This document shows, piece by piece, positions 16,475 through 23,694 of a DNA stretch of 23,919 nucleotides (the stretch's first letter is position 1; every line of letters begins with the position of its first letter). The stretch is from an uncultured Collinsella sp. (GTDB lineage Bacteria; Actinomycetota; Coriobacteriia; Coriobacteriales; Coriobacteriaceae). Location of the stretch: contig CAUHFS010000038.1 of the NCBI GenBank assembly GCA_959605475.1, positions 1 to 23,919 on the forward strand. Reading direction: 5' to 3'. Below the pieces are notes generated by a model. The model saw only the letters and a list, made by a program, of their open reading frames with translations. It did not search any database and was not told where the DNA came from. Made by a program: the position numbers and the translations under genes.

Positions 16475-17758
16475 TTGGATATTATCCGCGTTGAGGGTGG
16501 CCACGCCATCGGAGGCTCCGTGCCCGTCTCGGGTGCCAAGAACTCCGCGCTCAAACTCATGGCGGCAACGCTTCTGGCGCCGGGCAAGACGACGCTGCAG
16601 AACGTGCCCGATATTTCCGATGTCCACGTGATGGGCAAGGTGCTCAAGGGCATGGGCGCTACGATCGATGTTCTCGACGAGCACACGCTCGAGATTGATA
16701 CCTCTCAGGTCGATTCATGGGAGGCCCCCTACGAGCTCGTTGCCAAGATGCGCGCTTCCACCGCCGTCATGGGACCCCTGCTGGGCCGCTTCCATCGCGC
16801 CAAAATTGCCATGCCGGGCGGCTGCAACCTGGGTGCTCGCAAGATCGATATGCATATTCTTGGTCTTGAGGCCCTGGGCGTCGAGTTTGATACCGCCCAC
16901 GGCTATATCAACGCCAGCGCGCCTCAGGGCCTGCGCGGCACCACCGTCACGCTCGAGTTCGCCAGTGTCGGTGCGACCGAGAACCTCATTATGGCATCCG
17001 TGCGCGCGCAGGGTACCACGGTTATCGACAATGCCGCCCGCGAGCCCGAGATCGTCGATCTCGCCAACATGCTCAACGAGATGGGCGCCACGATTGTTGG
17101 CGCCGGCACTCCCGTCGTGACTATCGAAGGCGTGGAAGAGCTCCATCCCGTTACCCATCGCGTGGTGGGCGACCGCATCGAGGCCGGTACCTTTATCGTT
17201 GCCGGTGCGTTGATGGCCGACGATCGCGGTGTCGATGTCACGGGCTTTTGCCCCATTCACTTGGGCATGGTGCTCAAGAAGATGGAGCTCATGGGTATCG
17301 ACTGCGAGCGCGTCGAGGATGGCGTCCATGTGAACCGTGCCGAGCGTATCAAGCCGGTCGACATCCAGACGCTTCCGTTCCCCGGTTTCCCGACCGACAT
17401 GCAGGCGCAGATTATGGTGCTCTCCGCCCTTGCCGACGGCAGTTCCGTTATTACCGAAAACATCTTCGAGAATCGCTTTATGTTTGCCTCTGAGCTGGTG
17501 CGCATGGGTGCCGACATTCGTATCGAGAGCCATCATGCCATGATTCATGGCGTCAAGGGCTTCTCGGGTGCACAGGTTACCTCGCCCGATCTGCGCGGCG
17601 GAGCGGCCCTCGTCGTAGCGGGCTTGATTGCCGACGGGACGACCGAGGTTTCGGCTATCCATCACATCAAGCGCGGCTACGAGCATTTTGTCGAAAAGCT
17701 GCAGGCGCTTGGCGCGCATGTCGAGCATGCTACCGTCCCCGATCCCGTCATCTACTAA
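16475..17758 (+). CDS. murA: UDP-N-acetylglucosamine 1-carboxyvinyltransferase
   Basis: First committed step of peptidoglycan synthesis: transfers enolpyruvyl from PEP to UDP-GlcNAc. The 427 residues show the substrate lysine in GAKNSALKLMAATLLA (K22). The catalytic cysteine C117 in MPGGCNLGARKIDMHILGLEALG is the residue that fosfomycin attacks when it is present. FPTDMQAQIMVL and DLRGGAALVVAGL are also typical. The start is TTG at 16475, supported by GAAAGGG (16462-16468) with a 6-nt spacer and by MDIIRVEGGH being the usual N terminus. Placement after the atp operon is seen in other Gram-positive bacteria. Confidence 0.97.
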   Translation: MDIIRVEGGHAIGGSVPVSGAKNSALKLMAATLLAPGKTTLQNVPDISDVHVMGKVLKGMGATIDVLDEHTLEIDTSQVDSWEAPYELVAKMRASTAVMGPLLGRFHRAKIAMPGGCNLGARKIDMHILGLEALGVEFDTAHGYINASAPQGLRGTTVTLEFASVGATENLIMASVRAQGTTVIDNAAREPEIVDLANMLNEMGATIVGAGTPVVTIEGVEELHPVTHRVVGDRIEAGTFIVAGALMADDRGVDVTGFCPIHLGMVLKKMELMGIDCERVEDGVHVNRAERIKPVDIQTLPFPGFPTDMQAQIMVLSALADGSSVITENIFENRFMFASELVRMGADIRIESHHAMIHGVKGFSGAQVTSPDLRGGAALVVAGLIADGTTEVSAIHHIKRGYEHFVEKLQALGAHVEHATVPDPVIY

Positions 17759-17770
17759 TACAGGTTGCCT

Positions 17771-19006
17771 ATGTTTAATAAAAAGCCCCTCGCGGATACC
17801 ACCACTCGAAGACCCTCAACTGGTGCGCAGGCCAAGATCTACAGTCGCGATAACGTGGCTCGCTATTCCGAGCGCGCTCGCCAACGTCGTCGTAGCCACA
17901 CGATTCGTCACGTCGCGCTCATTGTCGTGCTTGGCGTGCTGTTGAGTGCCACTACCGCTGCCGGCCTGTGGTTTGCCACCATTATGGGCAAGCTCGGCGA
18001 TTCTAATGTCATTACCGACAATCTGCGTCGGGTTCTGGTTGACACCGATGAGGCAAAGGATCCGTTCTACGTGCTGCTTCTTGGTACCGACGGCCGTCCG
18101 GGCGAGGATACGTATCGTGCCGACTCGATTATCCTGGCACGCATCGACCCCACGCAAAAGCAGGCGACGCTCATTTCCGTTCCGCGCGACACCAAGGTCG
18201 AGTACAAGGGCGAGACCATGAAGATCAACGCCTGCCATACCGTTGGCGGCGCCGAGGCCATGGTCGAGGCGGTCAACGAGCTGTGCGGTGTTCAGATTTC
18301 CCACTATGCCGAGGTCAGCTTCGACGGTATGCAGGCGCTGATTGATTCGGTTGGCGGTATCGACATTAACGCAACCGATGATGTTGACGACCCCGAGCAC
18401 CTGGATATTAAGATTACCGCTGGCCAGCAGCATATGGACGGTGCCACCGCCCTTACCTATGCCCGCTGCCGCTACACCTATGCCGACGGCGATTACACGC
18501 GCATGCGCCACCAGCGTCAGGTGCTTGGCGCCCTTGCCAACCAGATTCTCAATAACTTCGATGCCACGAAGATCTTTGGCCTGGTTAATTCGCTGTCCGA
18601 TATGCTCGTAACCGATATGAGCGTTCAGGATATCGTGGCTACGGTCAATGCCATGCGCGGTATGGATGTCGACGGTATCTACTCGGCCAACCTGCCCTCG
18701 TACGCCGACGACAGCACCATGATCGACGGTGTGAGCTACGTCTTTGTCTACGAGGACGAACTCAAGGAAATGATGGAGCGCGTCGATGCCGGCAAGGATC
18801 CCAAGGGTCCCAACACCATGGGTCTTTCCGACGGTTCCAGCTCTACGATCGGTGACCTCAGCAACAACACGTCTGACGACTACGCAAACGGTACCGCAAC
18901 CTCATCGGTCAGCTCTGACGATTCCGATGATTCAAGCGATTCGAGCGATTCGGACTACTACGAAGAGCCCACCGGCGACGGCAACGGCTACGAAGCCAAT
19001 TATTAG
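17771..19006 (+). CDS. LytR-CpsA-Psr (LCP) family cell-wall polymer ligase
   Basis: Membrane-anchored phosphotransferase that attaches polymers such as teichoic acids or capsule to peptidoglycan outside the membrane. The 411 residues start with a basic cytoplasmic tail (RYSERARQRRRSHTIR), then one membrane helix at about 46-70. The LCP domain follows with LLLGTDGRPGEDTYRADSIILARIDP (about 102-127), LISVPRDTKVE (134-144) and ALTYARCRYTYADGDYTRMRHQRQ (227-250), holding the Asp and Arg residues that bind the polyprenyl pyrophosphate. The last 60 or so residues are a low-complexity Ser/Asp-rich tail. The ATG at 17771 is preferred over a TTG at 17765. The gene is 12 nt after murA and likely co-transcribed. 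The structured element begins right after the stop. Confidence 0.93.
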   Translation: MFNKKPLADTTTRRPSTGAQAKIYSRDNVARYSERARQRRRSHTIRHVALIVVLGVLLSATTAAGLWFATIMGKLGDSNVITDNLRRVLVDTDEAKDPFYVLLLGTDGRPGEDTYRADSIILARIDPTQKQATLISVPRDTKVEYKGETMKINACHTVGGAEAMVEAVNELCGVQISHYAEVSFDGMQALIDSVGGIDINATDDVDDPEHLDIKITAGQQHMDGATALTYARCRYTYADGDYTRMRHQRQVLGALANQILNNFDATKIFGLVNSLSDMLVTDMSVQDIVATVNAMRGMDVDGIYSANLPSYADDSTMIDGVSYVFVYEDELKEMMERVDAGKDPKGPNTMGLSDGSSSTIGDLSNNTSDDYANGTATSSVSSDDSDDSSDSSDSDYYEEPTGDGNGYEANY

Positions 19007-19153
19007 GGTTACGCGGGCTTACCAGCCCGCGTAACCAGTTGACGCTGCAAACCCGCCAGAGCGGCAATCTGCCTTTCAACTTCGGCGGCATGATCAAAAG
19101 ATCAATGCCGCCTCGTTTCAGGGCACCTTGCTCGCTCTGGCGGGTTTTCGCTG
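19007..19153 (+). ncRNA. Candidate structured 3'-UTR element, copy 2
   Basis: A 147-nt element starting at the base after the LCP stop and matching copy 1 at 3409. P0: GGTTACGCGGGCT (19007-19019) / AGCCCGCGTAACC (19024-19036), loop TACC. P1: AAACCCGCCAGAGC (19049-19062) / GCTCTGGCGGGTTT (19134-19147). P2: TGCCTT (19070-19075) / AGGGCA (19120-19125), with one wobble. P3: GGCGGCAT plus GATC on each side of an AAAA loop, with one bulged A (about 19084-19112). Single-stranded parts equal copy 1, while helix arms differ but still pair. P1 runs into GTTTTCGC and may terminate the murA-LCP transcript. Confidence 0.65.
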
Positions 19154-19196
19154 TCGTTGCCAAAACATCGGCGTTGCCTTGGTCCGGACTAGTCGT

Positions 19197-19260
19197 TGGG
19201 TAGTCATTGGGGACGTTCTTAAACGACTAGTCAAACAAGAACGTCCCCAATGACTACCCA
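19197..19260. repeat. GGGGACGTTC palindromic (REP-like) repeat, copy D
   Basis: A perfect 24-bp inverted repeat (19197-19220 / 19237-19260) with a 16-nt loop that itself contains GACTAGTC. The arms carry the family core GTAGTCATTGGGGACGTTCTT, as at 3582 and 3622. It lies 43 nt after the second structured element. Confidence 0.8.
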
Positions 19261-19288
19261 CAAAGCGAGAGTGGATGTCGTCATTTTG

Positions 19289-19345
19289 CGGCACTTGGGG
19301 ACGTTCCTTTTGTGCCGGCAGTTTGGGACACTCCTTGCGTTAAGA
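19289..19345. repeat. Diverged GGGGACGTTC repeat, copy E
   Basis: GGCAC (19290-19294) and GTGCC (19312-19316) enclose TTGGGGACGTTCCTTTT, followed by GTTTGGGACACTCC. The core is the one shared with the other repeats, but the flanks differ. No gene is visible between 19154 and 19370. Confidence 0.5.
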
Positions 19346-19378
19346 GGCTGGCGTGCGTCAACCTGTTCTCATTGCAGC

Positions 19379-19416
19379 AAAAAATCGCCCCGTTATTGGT
19401 TGAGGACGGGGCGATT
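19379..19416 (-). terminator. pepT terminator (minus strand)
   Basis: AATCGCCCCGT (19383-19393) and ACGGGGCGATT (19406-19416) form an 11-bp stem. On the minus strand the hairpin is followed by a run of T (the A-run at 19379-19384 on the plus strand), 26 nt after the pepT stop. On the plus strand, TTTT also follows at a short distance, so it may stop traffic from both sides. Confidence 0.85.
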
Positions 19417-19442
19417 CGTCTTTTGGACTTGTGCAGCCAGGC

Positions 19443-20690
19443 TTATGCAAAGCGGGCGACGAGCTCCTGGAGCACGTCGGTCATCTTGACGAGCGAACTG
19501 ACCGGGACGAACTCGTTGACGCCGTGGTAGCAATAGCCGCCGGTGGAAAGGTTGGGGCAGGGCAGACCGCGGAACGACAGCTGCGCGCCGTCGGTGCCGC
19601 CGCGAATCGGCAGCACTTGGGGCTCAACGCCGCAGGCAAGGTAGGCTTCCTTGGCAACATCAATAAGCTCGGGATAGTCACGAACGATTTCGGCCATATT
19701 TCGATACTGCTGCTTAATCTCGACCGTTACGCGCTCCTCACCCAGACGCTGGTTGAGCATCGAGGCGGCGGCATCAATAAGGTCGAGTTTCTGCTGGAAC
19801 TTGGCGGCGTCATGGTCGCGGACGATGTAGCGCGCCGTGGCGTGATCGACGGTTGCAGATACGCCCTCAAGGTGATAAAAGCCCTCGTAGCCTTCCGTAT
19901 ACTCCGGGCGCTGCACGTAGGGGAGCAACGCGTTGAAGTCGCAGAACAGATTGCCTGCGTTGACCATACGGCCCTTGGCGTCGCCCGGGTGGATGGACTG
20001 GCCCTCAAAGCGGATGGTCGCCTCGGCGGCGTTAAAGCACTCCCACTCCAGCTCGCCGATGGGGCCGCCGTCGACCGTGTAGGCGTACTTGCAGCCAAAG
20101 GTATCGATATCCAACAGCTCGGCTCCGTGACCGATCTCCTCGTCAGGGCAGAAGCAAATGCCGAGTGCGGGATGGGGCAGAGAAGGGTCCTGAGCGATAC
20201 GCGCGACAAGCGACATGATCTCGGCGACGCCTGCCTTGTCGTCCGCGCCCAGCAGCGTGGTGCCATCGCTGCAGACCAAGTCCTCACCCGCGAGGTCGTT
20301 CAGGGCGGGAAGCTTGGCGGTACTCATGGCAACGGGCTTACCGTCAACCGTGCCGCAGACCAGGTCGCCGCCTTCGTAGTGTACGATGTGCGGCTTCACG
20401 CCGGCGCCCGGTGCAACTTCGGTGGTGTCGAGATGGGCGATCAGGCCCAGGGCGGGCTTGTCCTCAGCGCCCGCACTTGCGGGGATATGCGCGCAGACAT
20501 AGGCATGCTCGGTCACGTGGGCATCTTCCGCCCCAAGCTCGCGCAGCTCTTCAGCCAGCACGTTGGCAAGGTCAAACTGAACGGCGCTCGAAGGTACCTG
20601 GTCGCAGTTTGCATCCTCGGACTGCGTGTTGATCTGGACGTAGCGCAAAAAGCGCTCGAGGACATCGGGGTTCGTGGTGGTGTTTTCCAT
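19443..20690 (-). CDS. pepT: Peptidase T (tripeptide aminopeptidase)
   Basis: Cytoplasmic M20-family di-zinc enzyme that removes the N-terminal residue of tripeptides. The product is 415 residues, close to E. coli PepT (408). Motifs: LIAHLDTTEVAPG (H86, D88), LLGADDKAGVAEI (D150/D151) and CFCPDEEIGHGA (E184/E185), then FEGQSIHPGDAKGRMVNA and the C-terminal IRGGTDGAQLSFRGLPCPNLSTGGYCYHGVNEF. All are hallmarks of PepT. The in-frame ORF extends upstream to 20786, but the ATG at 20690 gives the normal MENTTTNPDVLERF start and has a GGAG upstream. It is divergent from the metalloregulator gene at 20811, with a palindrome between. Confidence 0.96.
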   Translation of the reverse strand: MENTTTNPDVLERFLRYVQINTQSEDANCDQVPSSAVQFDLANVLAEELRELGAEDAHVTEHAYVCAHIPASAGAEDKPALGLIAHLDTTEVAPGAGVKPHIVHYEGGDLVCGTVDGKPVAMSTAKLPALNDLAGEDLVCSDGTTLLGADDKAGVAEIMSLVARIAQDPSLPHPALGICFCPDEEIGHGAELLDIDTFGCKYAYTVDGGPIGELEWECFNAAEATIRFEGQSIHPGDAKGRMVNAGNLFCDFNALLPYVQRPEYTEGYEGFYHLEGVSATVDHATARYIVRDHDAAKFQQKLDLIDAAASMLNQRLGEERVTVEIKQQYRNMAEIVRDYPELIDVAKEAYLACGVEPQVLPIRGGTDGAQLSFRGLPCPNLSTGGYCYHGVNEFVPVSSLVKMTDVLQELVARFA

Positions 20691-20737
20691 AAAGACCGCT
20701 CCAATCTTGGTCGTCGTGTGCAACAAGAACTCTAGCA

Positions 20738-20757
20738 CGGTATGCCACGGCATACCG
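20738..20757. promoter_or_regulatory. Operator-like palindrome between pepT and the DtxR-family gene
   Basis: CGGTATGCC (20738-20746) and GGCATACCG (20749-20757) form a perfect 9-bp inverted repeat with a 2-nt centre. It lies where the -35 regions of both divergent genes would be: a -10-like TAGAAT at 20774-20779 faces the regulator and a minus-strand TAGAGT at 20734-20729 faces pepT. Its size and symmetry suit a DtxR/MntR dimer site. Confidence 0.6.
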
Positions 20758-20810
20758 CGACGCTTGGATGGGGTAGAATCAGCCATTGAATGCAGAAGGG
20801 ACGGAAGATC

Positions 20811-21233
20811 ATGGATACGACAAATAGCTCGCGCGAACTACATCTGACGGTGGCGAACGAAGACTACTTGGAGTGCATGGTTCGCATTGAAAGCGAAGAG
20901 GGGGAAACCAACGGCGTGCGATCGGTCGACATCGCGCAGCGCCTTGGCGTCTCCAAGGCATCGGTCAATAAAGCGGTTTCGGCGCTCAAGGCATCCGAGC
21001 TTGTCGAGCAATCGCACTATGGCAAGGTAATCCTGACCGATCGCGGCCGCGAGGTTGGCACGGCTATCTGGTACCGTCATCGCCTCATCCGCACGTTTTT
21101 GGTTCAGGAGCTCGGTGTCGAATTTGAGCGAGCCGATTCCGAGGCCTGCATGATGGAGCATGCGCTATCCGAGGACACGATGAGCCGCTGGCTCGCCTAT
21201 CTCGAAAAGCAGGGAATCAGCGTCGAGGAATAG
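20811..21233 (+). CDS. DtxR/MntR-family metal-dependent transcriptional regulator
   Basis: Metal-sensing repressor of 140 residues: a winged helix-turn-helix (about 36-80, VRSVDIAQRLGVSKASVNKAVSALKASELVEQ...GKVILTDRG) followed by the metal-binding dimerisation helices. There is no C-terminal SH3-like domain, as in the short MntR type. Metal-ligand positions read from the family: D18, E21, H90, C113, E116, H117. Asp18 and Glu21 are MntR-like, but Cys113 is DtxR-like, a mixed set. The ATG at 20811 is preferred to 20790, which lies only about 11 nt from the -10 box and lacks a Shine-Dalgarno site; AAGGG precedes 20811. Target genes are unknown, but the palindrome at 20738 suggests self-regulation and perhaps pepT control. 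Confidence 0.9.
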   Translation: MDTTNSSRELHLTVANEDYLECMVRIESEEGETNGVRSVDIAQRLGVSKASVNKAVSALKASELVEQSHYGKVILTDRGREVGTAIWYRHRLIRTFLVQELGVEFERADSEACMMEHALSEDTMSRWLAYLEKQGISVEE

Positions 21234-21243
21234 CGGGATATAT

Positions 21244-22137
21244 ATGGATACGAGTTATTACAACCGCTTTGGTGCCGAGGAACTTACGCGCCGCTTGTCG
21301 AGCGAGACCTTGTTGGCGCAGGGCCCCATGGGCAGTGTTCTGTTGAGTGAGTACGACGCCGCCGATATTCCACCGGCGTTTTGGAATCTGGCGGAGCCGC
21401 AGACCGTTTCTCGTATCCATCGCTTGTATGTCGCCGCCGGTGCGCAGGTGCTCATTACCAATACCTTTCAGGCATCAAGCTATGCCCTCAAGCACGACCA
21501 GATTGCGCCGTCCGTGGCGGAGGTCAATCGCGGGGCCGTCGACGATGCCCGCCAGGCGCACCCTCAGCTGCTGCTGGGCTCGATGGGTCCGATCGGTATT
21601 GAGTGGTTTGCCGAGGACTCTGCCGAGTTTCGTGAGATCCGAGGCATTGCGCGCGAACAGGCGCACGCCTTGCTCAATGCTGGTGTTGATGGTCTGCTGA
21701 TCGAGACGGTGACGTCTATCCGTAATTTGCAGCCCATGCTTGCCGGCGCTCGAGATGCCGCTGACGGCATGCCTGTCCTGGTGAGTTTTGTCGTTGATGA
21801 CAAGGGCGACCTGTTGGGCGATGGCCTCAACATCGAGGCAGCCGTTTTGTACGCCGAAAAACACGGCGCAAACTCGGTTGGTGTTAATTGCTGTTCGCTT
21901 GCGGCCGCGAACGCGGCGGTGCCCAGGATGGTTGCATCGGCGACTACTCCCGTCACGGTGCGTCCCAACGTGGGCGATCCGGTCCAGACTCAGGATGGCC
22001 CCGTATGGCACGAGAACCCCGAAGCTTTCGCGCGCGCATGCATCGAATGGAGGCATGCCGGTGCCGCAATGGTGGGCAGTTGCTGTGGAACCACGGCAAT
22101 CACTACGGCAGCGATGGCCGAGGCGCTCGATATATAA
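21244..22137 (+). CDS. Homocysteine S-methyltransferase domain protein
   Basis: A stand-alone 297-residue TIM-barrel of the homocysteine S-methyltransferase family, which moves a methyl group to homocysteine to make methionine. The catalytic zinc ligands are present: C216 in SVGVNCCS, and C280 and C281 in MVGSCCGTT. N-terminal QGPMGSVLL and ITNTFQASSYAL are family motifs. The length fits MmuM-type enzymes (S-methylmethionine donor) or the isolated homocysteine module of a split MetH; the sequence alone does not decide, and no corrinoid or folate domains are nearby. It lies 10 nt after the metalloregulator gene, so probably the same transcript, and a terminator follows. Confidence 0.88.
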   Translation: MDTSYYNRFGAEELTRRLSSETLLAQGPMGSVLLSEYDAADIPPAFWNLAEPQTVSRIHRLYVAAGAQVLITNTFQASSYALKHDQIAPSVAEVNRGAVDDARQAHPQLLLGSMGPIGIEWFAEDSAEFREIRGIAREQAHALLNAGVDGLLIETVTSIRNLQPMLAGARDAADGMPVLVSFVVDDKGDLLGDGLNIEAAVLYAEKHGANSVGVNCCSLAAANAAVPRMVASATTPVTVRPNVGDPVQTQDGPVWHENPEAFARACIEWRHAGAAMVGSCCGTTAITTAAMAEALDI

Positions 22138-22142
22138 AGGGC

Positions 22143-22171
22143 AAAACCGCTCCATACGGGGCGGTTTTTAT
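22143..22171 (+). terminator. Intrinsic terminator after the homocysteine methyltransferase gene
   Basis: AAAACCGCTCC (22143-22153) pairs with GGGGCGGTTTT (22158-22168) across loop ATAC, with one T·G wobble. The 3' arm continues into TATT. It starts 6 nt after the stop. Confidence 0.88.
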
Positions 22172-22293
22172 TGCCTGCATGTCCTCGGCAGCATTTGCCC
22201 AAATGGTGAATGCTGGTGCCGGCAGGTTGCCGAGTGTGTATCGCGGGTATACCTCATGCGTACCATGATCCAAACACTGTGAGGTGTCTGCGC

Positions 22294-23694
22294 GTGTGCG
22301 CGATAATTCATTTTGGAACTGACGGTTGGCGCGCTCGCGTCGATGAGGACTTCAATGCCGATAACGTTGCCCGTATCGCCGATGCCGTCGGCGAGTTGTG
22401 GCAAAAGACCAATCCGGGCAAAACGGTATATATAGGGTTCGACACTCGGCCCTTAGCGCGCGAGTTCGCTGAGCTTGCGGCAGGCGTGCTTGCCGCTCAC
22501 GGATTGGACGCAGTGCTCGCATCTCGGCCTGTTCCGACCCCCGCCCTTACGTGGGCGGCGGCGTATGACGGCGAGGCCTGCGGCGCGCTCATGGTGACGG
22601 GGTCCCATCATCCGCAGGGTTATCTGTGTCTCAAGATTCGCATGGGTGACGGCTCGACCGCCAACCAGGATGTCATCGAAGAGCTCGAAGAGACCATGGC
22701 TCCCGAGCCAATGGGGATCGAGGGGCAATATCGCACCGCGGATATCATTCCTGACTATATGCAAGCGGTGGCATCGTTTGTCGATGCCGAAGCCATCCGC
22801 GCCGCGCACCTGCGCGTGGTTGTTGACCCCATGGGCGGCGCAGCCCAGGGCTATCTAGCCGACTTGCTGCGCGAGCTTGGCGTTGAGGTGCACGAGATTC
22901 ACGCCGGGCAGGCGCCTGACCAAGAAGATATCTGCCCCGACCCCGTTGAGCCGTGGGTGGACGCTTGCGAGCATACGGTTATCGAGGACGGAGCTTGCGC
23001 TGGCCTGGTGACCGACGGCGACGCCGACCGTATCGGCGCGGTTGACGAGCGCGGCAGATATATACATCCGCATCAGATCATGGCGCTCGTTTTGGGCGAC
23101 TTGGTTCAATTTCGTAATTTGGAGGGGCGCGTCGTCGTCAATCTTTCGTGCTCGACGCTCGTGCGTCGCATTGCCGAGGCGCTTGGCTGCCGCGTGACCG
23201 TCAAACCAGTCGGTTTCAAATATATAGCGGCAGAGATGAAGAAGGGTGGCGTCCTCATAGGCGGCGAAGAAGCCGGTGGTATCGGCATCGCCGCGCATAT
23301 GCCCGAGCGCGATGGAATCCTCGCCTGTCTGATTCTGTGTGAGCTTATGGCAAAGACGGACGCGCCTTTGGGCGTTCTGGTCGACCAACTCGAGGACAGA
23401 TTTGGTAAGACGAGTTACGGTCGACGCGATTTGCGCCTTGAGGCCGAAGATGCCGAAACGTTACGAACCCTGCTGCCGGGCGTAAACCCCAAGTCGATTT
23501 GTGGCAAGGTACCGCAAAACGTTAGTCATATGGATGGCTTGCGTTTAGCATTCGAGGATGATACGTGGCTGCTGGTCCGTCCTAGCGGGACCGAACCAGT
23601 GGTGCGCGTCTACGCCGAGGGGTTCTCAGTGGAAGAGCGTGATGAGTTGCTCGATGCTGGCTGTGCTTTAGCTAGGGGAACGTATCCGCTTTAA
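22294..23694 (+). CDS. Phosphoglucomutase/phosphomannomutase family protein
   Basis: Interconverts hexose 1- and 6-phosphates, feeding nucleotide-sugar and glycan synthesis. Of 466 residues, the phosphoserine loop is VTGSHHPQGY with S104. The Mg-binding loop is VTDGDADRIGAVD. The sugar-binding loop is IGGEEAGGIG, and the phosphate-binding loop is VRPSGTEPVVRVYAE. All four domains are therefore present and intact. The loop reads TGSHHP instead of the usual TASHNP, and GEEAGG instead of GEESGG. Whether glucose, mannose or glucosamine phosphate is preferred is not readable. GTG at 22294 is chosen because GAGGTG (22281-22286) lies 7 nt upstream and the N terminus IIHFGTDGWR is typical; an in-frame ATG at 22210 lies upstream. 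Confidence 0.93.
   Translation: MCAIIHFGTDGWRARVDEDFNADNVARIADAVGELWQKTNPGKTVYIGFDTRPLAREFAELAAGVLAAHGLDAVLASRPVPTPALTWAAAYDGEACGALMVTGSHHPQGYLCLKIRMGDGSTANQDVIEELEETMAPEPMGIEGQYRTADIIPDYMQAVASFVDAEAIRAAHLRVVVDPMGGAAQGYLADLLRELGVEVHEIHAGQAPDQEDICPDPVEPWVDACEHTVIEDGACAGLVTDGDADRIGAVDERGRYIHPHQIMALVLGDLVQFRNLEGRVVVNLSCSTLVRRIAEALGCRVTVKPVGFKYIAAEMKKGGVLIGGEEAGGIGIAAHMPERDGILACLILCELMAKTDAPLGVLVDQLEDRFGKTSYGRRDLRLEAEDAETLRTLLPGVNPKSICGKVPQNVSHMDGLRLAFEDDTWLLVRPSGTEPVVRVYAEGFSVEERDELLDAGCALARGTYPL

Noticed and set aside
19431..20735. A 434-codon open frame on the plus strand
   Set aside because: It is antisense to pepT, which has all its catalytic motifs, and its product is unlike any family.
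22170..22293. Possible riboswitch before the phosphohexomutase gene
   Set aside because: Only a loose 7-bp inverted repeat (CTCGGCA/TGCCGAG) is seen; no known riboswitch core or terminator/antiterminator pair could be recognised.
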